This document shows, piece after piece, positions 8,510 through 15,052 of a DNA stretch of 15,700 bases. The position numbers and the translations under genes were made by a program. The notes below the pieces were generated by a model. That model searched no databases and was not told the DNA's origin. It worked only from the letters and a program-made list of their open reading frames with translations. Within the stretch, counting starts at the first letter, position 1. Each line of letters opens with the position of its first letter. This DNA comes from Promethearchaeota archaeon. Lineage in GTDB: Archaea; Asgardarchaeota; Lokiarchaeia; Sigynarchaeales; SOKP01. The stretch covers positions 1 through 15,700 of the forward strand of contig JAUXAJ010000096.1 of NCBI GenBank assembly GCA_030620005.1, given 5' to 3'.

Positions 8510-8764
8510 TTAGTCCTTCATCTTCCAAAAAACTAATGGCCTGCCTCTATTACCATCGTTTCGAGTAAATTTTTCGACTATTTTCCTCTCTTGCAATTTA
8601 AGCAAATTATCGTATAATGTTGTTCTTGCCTTACTTAACTTTTTTACTAAATCTCTTCGAGTAATAGGTCCATTATTTTCCAGTGCTTTTATCAAATTAT
8701 ATTGTGTCGGAGTAAAAAATTCTTTAGTTCCTAGAAATTCGCTCATCATTATTTTATTTGCCAT
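8510..8764 (-). CDS. Small winged-helix transcriptional regulator
   Basis: An 84-residue protein that is essentially one winged helix-turn-helix domain. Helix 1 is around residues 18-30 (TPTQYNLIKALENNG). PITRRDLVKKLSKARTTLYDNLLKLQERKIVEKF forms the HTH with recognition helix (about 45-60), and GNRGRPLVFWKM forms the wing. This resembles MarR/TrmB-like archaeal DNA-binding modules, without an effector domain. The start is well supported: GGAGG on the minus strand (8773-8777) lies 8 nt before the ATG, the strongest Shine-Dalgarno in the window. It is divergent from the ribbon-helix-helix gene at 8986. Repeats and an inverted repeat in front of its start (8792-8819) are candidate operators for autoregulation (inference). 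The target genes are unknown. Confidence 0.75.
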   Translation of the reverse strand: MANKIMMSEFLGTKEFFTPTQYNLIKALENNGPITRRDLVKKLSKARTTLYDNLLKLQERKIVEKFTRNDGNRGRPLVFWKMKD

Positions 8765-8791
8765 TTTTCATTCCTCCAAATTTATTTTTAT

Positions 8792-8819
8792 GAGATTTTA
8801 TCTCGACAATTTTTCGACA
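8792..8819. promoter_or_regulatory. Candidate operator of the wHTH regulator
   Basis: On the + strand, GAGATTTTATCTC (8792-8804) is a perfect inverted repeat with 5-bp arms. Overlapping it, TCGACA occurs at 8803-8808 and 8814-8819, an 11-bp (one helical turn) direct repeat. The cluster sits 28-55 bp before the regulator's start codon. Confidence 0.4.
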
Positions 8820-8881
8820 TTTTTATTTCTGAACTTAAAATTATGTTCATTATGATATAAATAGCGTTGATTCTTTATAAA

Positions 8882-8910
8882 TGATGTTTATTTATGCATT
8901 ATTAACATCA
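8882..8910. promoter_or_regulatory. 29-bp inverted repeat between divergent regulators
   Basis: TGATGTT (8882-8888) is matched by AACATCA (8904-8910): perfect 7-bp arms with a 15-bp AT-rich spacer centred on ATGCAT. The arm centres are 22 bp apart (two turns), as expected for a dimeric DNA-binding protein. A second, weaker pair, TGAAC (8830-8834) and GTTCA (8845-8849), lies nearby. Confidence 0.4.
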
Positions 8911-8985
8911 ATTACCACAAAACATTTAAAAAGAAAAAAATTATTAGACTTATAGGGAAAAAATTTTTTCAACACTTTTAAGTAG

Positions 8986-9366
8986 ATGACCGATACAACG
9001 AGAACAACTGTTACATTAGAACAAAGTTATATGGATTTGGTAGAAAAATTGGTAGGAGTTTATGGAGCCACAAAAGCTCAAGTAATAAGTAGAATTGTTC
9101 AACATTTTTTTGATAACAGTCAAAATTTTGCCTTAATAAATGATCTAAAAATCAGGAAAAGAAATCTTGACCTTTCAAAAGACGATATTGTTAAAGAAAA
9201 AATAAAAAATTACTTAAAAATTTATCCTAAAGGTAGAACAATTGACGAATTTAAAGAAGATATCTCAAAAAGTTTTAAAATAGAACCTGAATACATTATA
9301 GATCATTTAATAGAGTGGATAGAAAAATTTAATCTTAAACAAGAAGATGGTATAATTTCGCTTTAA
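8986..9366 (+). CDS. Ribbon-helix-helix domain protein, putative regulator
   Basis: 126 residues. The N-terminus has the layout of a MetJ/Arc/CopG ribbon-helix-helix: strand RTTVTL (6-11), helix A around EQSYMDLVEKLVGVYG, turn ATKAQ, helix B VISRIVQHFFDN. Such proteins dimerise and insert the strand into the DNA major groove. Residues ~65-120 form a second helical domain (KIKNYLKIYPKGRTIDEF...IIDHLIEWIEKF) that looks like a small winged helix or protein-interaction module and is not identified. No toxin gene follows, so an antitoxin role is unlikely. It diverges from the winged-helix regulator across 221 bp, suggesting shared or mutual control (inference). The promoter is not clear: TTTAAAAAG (8925-8933) and ACTTATAG (about 8948) are both possible TATA boxes. 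No Shine-Dalgarno is seen. Confidence 0.7.
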   Translation: MTDTTRTTVTLEQSYMDLVEKLVGVYGATKAQVISRIVQHFFDNSQNFALINDLKIRKRNLDLSKDDIVKEKIKNYLKIYPKGRTIDEFKEDISKSFKIEPEYIIDHLIEWIEKFNLKQEDGIISL

Positions 9367-9546
9367 TTTCCAATCTCATCTTTGTAATTTCTGATCTATT
9401 TTTTGCTATTATTTATTAATTTATAAAGAAATTTTTTTGTTTTTCTCATTTTTATAGTCCTTTAGATTTTCAAGTAAATTAAAATATTATAGTTGCTTTT
9501 GAGATTAAGCAAAAGTAATTTTATTAAAATAGAAGTGATAATTAAA

Positions 9547-9960
9547 TTGAGTGAAACGGACTGTATTTTTTGTAAAATAATAAATAAGCAAATACCGTCG
9601 AAAATAATTTTTGAAAATGAATCAAGCTTGGCATTTTTGGATATTTTTCCAATTTCAAAAGGCCATTCAATAGTCATACCGAAAAACCATTTCAACAATT
9701 TAGAAGACATCCCTGAAGAAGAACTATCTGAACTATTCAAAATAGTTAAAGAAATTGCCGTTCTTATTCACGATAAATTGAAAGTTGATGGATATAATAT
9801 CTTACAAAATAATTTCAAGGCCGCCGGTCAAATAATAAATCATTTTCACATCCACATCATCCCAAGAAAAGAAAATGATGATAAATTTAAGTTAAAAATA
9901 CCAAGAAGTCAAGCCCTTGGAGAAGAGCTAAATAAAGTTTTAAAAATTTTAAAAAGTTAA
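9547..9960 (+). CDS. HIT-family (Hint-like) nucleotide hydrolase
   Basis: Histidine-triad protein that hydrolyses nucleoside phosphoramidates or related adenylated compounds; the physiological substrate is usually unknown. From TTG 9547 it has 137 residues. CIFC (C6, C9) begins a zinc-binding site typical of this branch, the domain core runs through FPISKGHSIVIPKNH, and the triad HFHIHIIPR has H99, H101 (the nucleophile) and H103. An in-frame TTG at 9493 would add 18 residues unlike the family. GTGAT (9535-9539 approximately), about 8 nt before TTG 9547, matches the archaeal ribosome site and supports the shorter form. It is followed by a T-run and then the pilin-like gene on the same strand, which has its own TATA box. 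Confidence 0.9.
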   Translation: MSETDCIFCKIINKQIPSKIIFENESSLAFLDIFPISKGHSIVIPKNHFNNLEDIPEEELSELFKIVKEIAVLIHDKLKVDGYNILQNNFKAAGQIINHFHIHIIPRKENDDKFKLKIPRSQALGEELNKVLKILKS

Positions 9961-9976
9961 TCCTTTTCTTTTTTTT
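9961..9976 (+). terminator. Poly-T terminator after the HIT gene
   Basis: Right after the HIT stop codon the + strand runs TCCTTTTCTTTTTTTT, the T-rich tract archaeal RNA polymerases use for termination. No hairpin precedes it. Confidence 0.4.
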
Positions 9977-9985
9977 AAAAAAAAT

Positions 9986-10002
9986 AGTTTATATTATAAA
10001 CT
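9986..10002 (+). promoter_or_regulatory. Palindromic TATA promoter of the pilin-like gene
   Basis: AGTTTATATTATAAACT is a perfect 17-base palindrome (8-bp arms around one T). Its TTTATATTA core is centred 31 nt before the ATG at 10025, the correct distance for a leaderless archaeal promoter. A palindrome over the TATA box could be an operator or simply a symmetrical TATA element. Confidence 0.5.
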
Positions 10003-10024
10003 TGAAATTGTAGTTAAAGTTGTT

Positions 10025-10228
10025 ATGAAAATTAAAAATGTAATTAAAAAATTTTGCAGAAAGGTTAAGGAATTTTTTACCGATGAATGGGCTGGAAATA
10101 TGGTAGAATATGCTCTATTAATCGGATTTGCGTTATTCATGTTTTTTCTTATAGTTAATACGATTACAAGTATGTTAACCTTAACTATGGGGAAATCAGA
10201 AGATCTAATTGATATATTTAATGTCTAG
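10025..10228 (+). CDS. Flp-type (tad-like) pilin-like peptide
   Basis: A 67-residue peptide built like bacterial Flp/Fap pilins of tad systems. It has a basic N-terminal leader (residues 1-23, KKFCRKVKEFFTDEWA) and then GNMVEYALLIGFALFMFFLI with the conserved Glu-Tyr pair (E28, Y29) opening a hydrophobic helix of about 22 residues. A short polar tail follows. Aligned to the common GQxLVEYAL pattern, prepilin peptidase would cut between A23 and G24, placing Glu at +5 as in Flp; -1 is Ala rather than the usual Gly. If real, the protein would be membrane-inserted and then polymerised into a thin filament. No ATPase, platform or peptidase gene lies nearby. It could also be an unrelated single-pass peptide. 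The TATA box supports expression from the ATG chosen. Confidence 0.6.
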   Translation: MKIKNVIKKFCRKVKEFFTDEWAGNMVEYALLIGFALFMFFLIVNTITSMLTLTMGKSEDLIDIFNV

Positions 10229-10328
10229 TTTAAATTCATGTAAAAGTAAACCGATGAGTTAAATTTAATTTTCTTTAATAATAATTCATAAAATCAATAC
10301 AGATATCTCTTTTTTGTATTTAAAAAAA

Positions 10329-10340
10329 TTTTATAAATTA
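10329..10340 (+). promoter_or_regulatory. TATA box of the NIF3-like gene
   Basis: TTTTATAAATTA is centred 30 nt before the ATG at 10364. It predicts a transcript start very near that ATG and favours it over the upstream TTG at 10355. Confidence 0.55.
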
Positions 10341-10363
10341 GTTCAATATTAAAATTGATTTGC

Positions 10364-11179
10364 ATGTATCTTGAAGAAATAAAAACGCTATTGGAAAACA
10401 AAATAGCTCCAAAATTGTTTAAGATAAACTCTGAGGTTTATGGGTTTCAATACGGACAAACTAGTAGTAAAAGAGTTATTAAAAAAATAATGCTCACTTT
10501 AGATTTGAGTTTGAAGTCTATCCATTTTGCTATTAAAAATAAAGTTAATTTAATAATATCTCATCACGGATTGTTTAATAAACCTATCAAATATTTCAAT
10601 AATAATTTAATTAATAAGTTAAATCTACTTTCTAAATATCCAATTTCGATTTTCGTGCTAAATTCCTCATTTATTGCTGCTGAAAATGGTATTTCGGATA
10701 CAATAATGAAAACATTATACTTAGAATTAGATAATACTTTTGATATAAAAAATATGGATGGAGTAGAGGTACCAATTGGTCGAATCTGCACACCAAAAGA
10801 GTACCCAAATGGAACAAAAAATTTAAAATTAGAAGATATACTAAAGCGCGTAAGAAATACATTTGATATGGACAAGATTTTATATGTTGGAGATTTAAAT
10901 CACAAGATAAAGAAAATATGTATCATTGGAGGCGATATGATTAGCATTAAATTATTAAATAAAGCTGAGCGTTGTGGATTTGATTGTTTTATTTCAGGTA
11001 AACTTGGTCATCATGAAGCCATTCATGCAAAAGAAATTGGATTATCTTTAATTGAAATCTCTCATTACAAGAACGAAATTATGGCAATGAAAAAATTATG
11101 CAACTTGTTAAGTTTAGAATTTCCTTTCGATGAATTTATTTTATTTGAATCAACAGATCCAATAGAACATTATCCATAA
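10364..11179 (+). CDS. NIF3 / DUF34 family metal-binding protein
   Basis: Member of the NGG1p-interacting-factor-3-like (YbgI/DUF34) family: widespread toroidal proteins with a di-metal centre, with suggested cyclohydrolase-like activity, but with no settled role. From ATG 10364 it has 271 residues. Metal-ligand motifs are visible at both ends, as usual: LIISHHGLF (H67, H68 and preceding residues), then CFISGKLGHHEAIHAKEIG and ISHYKNEI near the C-terminus (His and Glu ligands). The central GTP-cyclohydrolase/CutA-type insertion seen in some long homologues is absent. A TTG at 10355 could extend it by three residues (MIC), but TATA spacing favours the ATG. It is a single gene; the next features downstream are mobile-element remnants. 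Confidence 0.85.
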   Translation: MYLEEIKTLLENKIAPKLFKINSEVYGFQYGQTSSKRVIKKIMLTLDLSLKSIHFAIKNKVNLIISHHGLFNKPIKYFNNNLINKLNLLSKYPISIFVLNSSFIAAENGISDTIMKTLYLELDNTFDIKNMDGVEVPIGRICTPKEYPNGTKNLKLEDILKRVRNTFDMDKILYVGDLNHKIKKICIIGGDMISIKLLNKAERCGFDCFISGKLGHHEAIHAKEIGLSLIEISHYKNEIMAMKKLCNLLSLEFPFDEFILFESTDPIEHYP

Positions 11180-11181
11180 TT

Positions 11182-11199
11182 TGCCGGTTTCGCCCGGCA
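11182..11199 (+). repeat. GC-rich hairpin, candidate IS200/IS605-type end
   Basis: TGCCGG (11182-11187) and CCGGCA (11194-11199) form a perfect 6-bp GC-rich stem with a 6-base loop, in a region otherwise poor in GC. It lies ~85 bp before the TnpB remnant, where a subterminal left-end hairpin of such an element is expected. There is no T-run after it, so it is not a terminator for the NIF3 gene. Confidence 0.4.
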
Positions 11200-11283
11200 G
11201 ACGAGTCGGTTCGCTTACCAACAGACGCTTTGTACTCATTGTTTATTTAACAAAACGAATGAAATGAAGTTAAAAAAGCCATT

Positions 11284-11370
11284 ATGCAAACGATTATTTT
11301 CCGATTGTACCCGACTGAAGCACAAGAGAAAATTATAAGGAATAATGAAGGCACAAAGATTAAAAAATAA
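11284..11370 (+). pseudogene. TnpB/OrfB N-terminal remnant (IS605 type)
   Basis: A 28-codon frame begins MQTIIFRLYPTEAQEKIIRN. This is the characteristic first strand and helix of TnpB/OrfB proteins (the xxxFRLYPTxxQ pattern). It then degenerates and stops after NEGTKIKK. A full TnpB has roughly 350-450 residues, so only the extreme 5' end survives and the RuvC and zinc parts are gone. The hairpin upstream and the raised GC content support an IS200/IS605-type scar. No separate tnpA is seen. Confidence 0.6.
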
Positions 11371-11483
11371 CTGAAAAAAGAAAATAGAGGTAACGCGTGA
11401 GATGAGCGATTTAAAGCCTTTTGACGAAGTAATGAATCAAATTTAAATAATACTAAATCAGACAAACCTAATGACACTAAAAC

Positions 11484-13499
11484 ATGTTAAAACTTGATGA
11501 TGAGCATTTCTATAAAAAAGAGACACGTAATACAATTAATGATTTAATTTTGAAATTCATTCCTAAAAATAGGCAATATATTTATGAACAAGAAGCTAAA
11601 ATTATTTTAGATCAATATATTCGGCAGGAATCAGGAAATATTCACCATAATACAAATCCAAAAGTAATGGGAGGTGCTATTTTTTATTTAACACCTAAAA
11701 TTTCAAGTAAATTAGGAGATATTAAGATTTTTCAACAAAAAATTGCAGATGAAGTTAAAATTGCTCGAACTACTCTCAGTAGATATTTAATAAAATTCTC
11801 CAATTTATATGAGAGAACATTTAAGATAAAACATAAAAAAATTCTTGACATTTGTGATTGGATTTATATGAAATTTCCGGATAAGATTAATAATTTACAG
11901 GAATTGCGGGATTTAATTATCAATAAATTTGATATGAGTAAGAAATCTGAAGAGTATGAAAGATTTTTAAATGTTTATATTAGAGACCTTATTATGATTG
12001 TTCTTAAACTGAAAGAAATTAATGATAGAGAAATTAAGGAACGCTTTGAAATTTACCCTTTTACTCAAGATTTAATAAAAAAGAGAATTGATATAAATGG
12101 ACGCTCTTTAGATGCCTTAGCAGAAATTATCTTAAAAATGCTTGACCACTTTAAAGAAACATTCCCTAAAAGTTTTCGATTGGAGAGAAAAGGTTTTCAA
12201 GATATCTCCAAAAATGAGCAAGTTCAAATAAGACGATTTAAAAATAAGTTCAGATTAGTAATGGATAGTTTTACATTTTTAGTTAAAGGAAAACTGGTTA
12301 ATATACAATTTAATGGGAAATGCATGAATCCAAATTGTCCAACTCATGCGGATTTTAGATTATTACCGATATTAGAAATACATCACAAAAAGAAATTAAA
12401 TAAAGAAGAATATGTGAATATCATAGAAGTTCTTCAAACTAATTATACTATAGGAAAGAAACGTTTAGAATCTCAGGAGGGAGGAGTTGAAATATTTTGC
12501 AGAGATTGTCATAAACTAAAAACTTTTATTTTTTTTGGGATTTTTAGTAGATTTCTTCAACACGACCTATTATTCGTTGATGAACAGGGAGAACAGCGGT
12601 CTGCTGAAGAAATCATAGAGTTAATAGTACAAACCGTTGAAGAACACCTTTCATCGGAAATTAGAAGGAGAAGAGCCAAAAAGATTGAAGGATATAAAAC
12701 CCATGCTAAAAAAATTGAAAGATATAAAATAGTTAACAAAAAAATGCTCATTAAATGGGTTAAACGACGTGCAGTCATGGAACAAATATGGGGTAAAAAT
12801 TACACATGTATTGGGTGTGGAAAAGTTTCAATTAACGATAATCTACATTCCTTTGAATTTCATCATGCTAATGCTTTACTTTTTGATGAAAATAATCCAA
12901 AAACATATTTTAAAAAAAAATTTGAAGAATTAGAAGTTAGGGAAATTATAGAACTGTTAATAATGGAAGAATGCGTTTGTTTGTGTGGAAATTGTCATAG
13001 GTTAATTACGGTCAAGCACTTTGAAAACAATGTAGAACGAATCATAGGACGAAAATATGTAAAAGAAGTAAAAAATTATCATGAAAATATACGGAAAAGC
13101 ATTTTAATGGAATCTACAAGAATAGTTAAAATTAAGAATCTTTTAATAGAAAATGGATTAAAAATTCAAGATACATTAAAAAAAATGGTTAATGAACAAA
13201 AAGAAACATGGAAAAAATATATCGTTCAAATCTATTTAGTCTATAAAAGTTCGAGTATAATCTTTACAAGAGTAGAAATAGCTAGGATATTAGGTTATAA
13301 CGATTCTTGGTTTTTAGAAGCAAGAAAACCACTACAAAAGATGAATTTAATTTCAGTTAAGAATAATTATAAAGCATTCTCTGAGAATTCTTTAACTGAG
13401 AAAGGCATTAATACTGCGCGAACAATAATTAAAGATTGGAAAACAAATCACGCTAAGGAATATCAAAGATTTTTAAATTATTATAATTTATCAGATTAA
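11484..13499 (+). CDS. TFIIB-like cyclin repeat fused to tandem HNH modules
   Basis: A 671-residue protein I cannot assign to a named family. Residues ~28-105 look like one cyclin/TFB core repeat: NPKVMGGAIFYLTPKI then QQKIADEVKIARTTLSRYL parallels PKGLCAGALYLVSKI then QKEIANLVGVTEVTLRSRY of the real TFB in this window. Residues ~106-270 are helical and unknown. HNH/zinc module 1 has C280, C285, EIHH (H300, H301) and CRDCH (C339, C342, H343). A basic linker (SEIRRRRAKKIEGYKTHAKK) leads to module 2, with CIGC (C442, C445), EFHH (H460, H461) and CGNCH (C501, C504, H505). Residues ~575-655 resemble a winged helix. HNH modules usually nick or cut DNA, so the protein may be a DNA-targeting nuclease. 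With zinc ligands present twice, a binding-only role is also possible. It directly follows a TnpB scar. Codon use looks like that of the neighbours. Confidence 0.65.
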   Translation: MLKLDDEHFYKKETRNTINDLILKFIPKNRQYIYEQEAKIILDQYIRQESGNIHHNTNPKVMGGAIFYLTPKISSKLGDIKIFQQKIADEVKIARTTLSRYLIKFSNLYERTFKIKHKKILDICDWIYMKFPDKINNLQELRDLIINKFDMSKKSEEYERFLNVYIRDLIMIVLKLKEINDREIKERFEIYPFTQDLIKKRIDINGRSLDALAEIILKMLDHFKETFPKSFRLERKGFQDISKNEQVQIRRFKNKFRLVMDSFTFLVKGKLVNIQFNGKCMNPNCPTHADFRLLPILEIHHKKKLNKEEYVNIIEVLQTNYTIGKKRLESQEGGVEIFCRDCHKLKTFIFFGIFSRFLQHDLLFVDEQGEQRSAEEIIELIVQTVEEHLSSEIRRRRAKKIEGYKTHAKKIERYKIVNKKMLIKWVKRRAVMEQIWGKNYTCIGCGKVSINDNLHSFEFHHANALLFDENNPKTYFKKKFEELEVREIIELLIMEECVCLCGNCHRLITVKHFENNVERIIGRKYVKEVKNYHENIRKSILMESTRIVKIKNLLIENGLKIQDTLKKMVNEQKETWKKYIVQIYLVYKSSSIIFTRVEIARILGYNDSWFLEARKPLQKMNLISVKNNYKAFSENSLTEKGINTARTIIKDWKTNHAKEYQRFLNYYNLSD

Positions 13500-13543
13500 A
13501 TAAATTTTTTAAAGTATTTTTTGATATAATATTAAATAAAAAG

Positions 13544-13553
13544 ATATATTATA
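13544..13553 (+). promoter_or_regulatory. TATA box of the beta-helix protein gene
   Basis: ATATATTATA is centred about 32 nt before the ATG at 13580, predicting a nearly leaderless transcript. The gene is thus transcribed independently of the HNH gene 80 bp upstream. Confidence 0.5.
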
Positions 13554-13579
13554 AGAAATTTTAAATTAGAGATGTTATC

Positions 13580-14155
13580 ATGCCTATAATGGAATATGAT
13601 GGCAAAAAACCTCAAATAAGCGAGAACAGTTATGTCTCAGCAAACGCCACACTGATAGGTGATGTTCGAATCAATGACAACGCAATTATATGGCCCGGTA
13701 CAATTCTTCGTGCTGAAAAATCTACAATCAATATTGGTGAATACACCACAGTTTTTAATGGTGTTATCCTATTTACGCGCTCTCCTAAGAGTCCAATTCA
13801 TATTGGACGATATTGCATAATAGAAACGGGAGTTACTCTTTTAGGGTGCTTTTTGGAAGATTATGTTCAAATTATGGAAGGAACATTGGTTTTTGAAGAA
13901 AGCTCCATTGGGGAAGGAGCAATTATTTTAAACAAAAGTCAAGTACCTCCAGGATTGACAATTCCAGCTAGAGCGGTATTGAAGGGAATTCCTGTAGAAA
14001 CGATAAGAGAACAGACTCGAAACGATATTTTAAAACAAAAAGAAAGAGCAGAGCATTATTCTCAACTTTTTATAAGGATAAAACAAGAACTTCCAAATGC
14101 TCAAAGTTATGTTTTAACTCTTCCAGATTTTCTAAAAATATTATTAGAAAAATAA
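13580..14155 (+). CDS. Left-handed beta-helix protein, gamma-CA / dynactin p25-like
   Basis: 191 residues. The N-terminal ~135 residues carry hexapeptide repeats of a left-handed beta-helix (for example ATLIGDVRINDNAIIWPGTILRAE and STINIGEYTTVFNGVILF). The family includes gamma-carbonic anhydrases, PaaY/CaiE-type proteins and the dynactin p25/p27 subunits. The C-terminal part (VPPGLTIPARAVLKGIPVETIRE, then a helix) is the usual capping tail. The three zinc histidines of active gamma-carbonic anhydrases are not where expected: the usual IGH...HGC stretch reads IGRYCIIETGVTLLGC here. The protein is therefore probably not a zinc carbonic anhydrase and may be structural or a divergent acyltransferase. 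It is expected to trimerise in the cytoplasm. The ATG is supported by the TATA box. It converges with TFB, the stop codons being only 9 bp apart. Confidence 0.8.
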   Translation: MPIMEYDGKKPQISENSYVSANATLIGDVRINDNAIIWPGTILRAEKSTINIGEYTTVFNGVILFTRSPKSPIHIGRYCIIETGVTLLGCFLEDYVQIMEGTLVFEESSIGEGAIILNKSQVPPGLTIPARAVLKGIPVETIREQTRNDILKQKERAEHYSQLFIRIKQELPNAQSYVLTLPDFLKILLEK

Positions 14156-14164
14156 AAAAAGAAT

Positions 14165-15052
14165 TTAGATATTAATATTTAATTTTTTTATCAGTTCTTT
14201 ATATCTCGAACGTAGTGTTACTTCAGTTACCCCCACCAAATTCGCAATTTCTTTCTGACTTACCCTTTTATTCATTATTTTTGAAACTAGATATAACGCT
14301 CCTGCACATAGCCCTTTTGGATCTTTACCGCTTGTAGAAAATTTAGAAATAAATGATCGTAAAAGATTAATCGTTGTTTTCTCAGTTTTTGCGTCTAAAT
14401 TTAATTCTGCGATATATCTGGGTATGAGAGAAATAGGATCTGTTGACGGTACTTTTAAATTTAACTCTCTAATTAATGTTCTATAGCATCTCCTCACATT
14501 TTTAGCACTTACATTTGTTTGCTCTAAAATTTCTTGGAGCGTTCTAGGTATCTGTTTTTCTCTACAAGCAAAATAGAGGCAGGCTGCAACCATTCCGTTA
14601 ATAGACCTTCCCCGGAGAAGTTTTCTCTTAAAAGCTTTAATATAGAGTCTTATGGCACTTTTCTTTATGTGATTTGGAAGATTCAAATTAGAAGCAATTC
14701 TTTTTAATTCAGTTGTAGCGATTAACATGTTTCGTTTATCCCATGTCATCCGAGAATTCCATTTAGCAGCTCTCTTTAAGTCAGGATTTTTAATACTATT
14801 TTTATCTATAATTGTACTTAAACCCATATCTGGCAATAATATTGAAATTGGAGAACCCGTTCTTTCTCTACTTTCTTTTTCTTGTTTTGTAAAAGCTCTT
14901 TTCCCAGAATGAGATATATCTAAAGTTCTTTCGCTTATTACAAGACCACATTGCCTGCAAACAATCTCTCCCTTTTCTGGTATTGAAATAATTTTCCCAC
15001 TACATTCAGGACATAAATTTGATAAATCATTTATACTTGTTTCTATTTCCAT
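14165..15052 (-). CDS. tfb: Transcription initiation factor B (TFB, TFIIB homologue)
   Basis: Bridges TBP at the TATA box to RNA polymerase and helps open the promoter. 295 residues with the full domain order: N-terminal zinc ribbon (C14, C17, C32, C35), B-reader/linker (about 45-80), first cyclin repeat (about 110-190) and second cyclin repeat (about 205-292). The second repeat includes PKGLCAGALYLVSKI and the BRE-contacting HTH with VGVTEVTLRSRYKEL. All parts appear intact. The ATG at 15052 is preceded by GAGGT on the minus strand about 9 nt upstream, a good ribosome site. The gene has its own long upstream region (15053-15430), shared divergently with the EMC3-like gene. Archaea with several TFBs use them for different gene sets; whether this is the only one cannot be told from this window. 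Confidence 0.95.
   Translation of the reverse strand: MEIETSINDLSNLCPECSGKIISIPEKGEIVCRQCGLVISERTLDISHSGKRAFTKQEKESRERTGSPISILLPDMGLSTIIDKNSIKNPDLKRAAKWNSRMTWDKRNMLIATTELKRIASNLNLPNHIKKSAIRLYIKAFKRKLLRGRSINGMVAACLYFACREKQIPRTLQEILEQTNVSAKNVRRCYRTLIRELNLKVPSTDPISLIPRYIAELNLDAKTEKTTINLLRSFISKFSTSGKDPKGLCAGALYLVSKIMNKRVSQKEIANLVGVTEVTLRSRYKELIKKLNINI

Larger units (their letters stand above)
11180..11483. other. Intergenic mobile-element scar
   Basis: 304 bp between the NIF3 and HNH genes. It contains the GC-rich hairpin, the TnpB 5' remnant, and about 110 bp after the remnant with no recognisable coding. A TATA-like ATTTAAATAA at 11441-11450, centred 38 nt before the next ATG, is the likely HNH-gene promoter. 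Confidence 0.5.

Noticed and set aside
9495..9515. CTTTTG / CAAAAG inverted repeat before the HIT gene
   Set aside because: The arms are only 6 bp and AT-rich in an AT-rich spacer. There is no partner regulator or repeat elsewhere.
11182..11240. GC-rich block with a GGTTCG-like motif resembling a tRNA T-loop
   Set aside because: No acceptor, D or anticodon stems can be folded around it. The perfect hairpin and adjoining TnpB start fit an IS end better.
11247..11477. Minus-strand open frame of 76 codons
   Set aside because: It lies opposite the TnpB remnant, has no family resemblance, and its composition looks like an antisense shadow.
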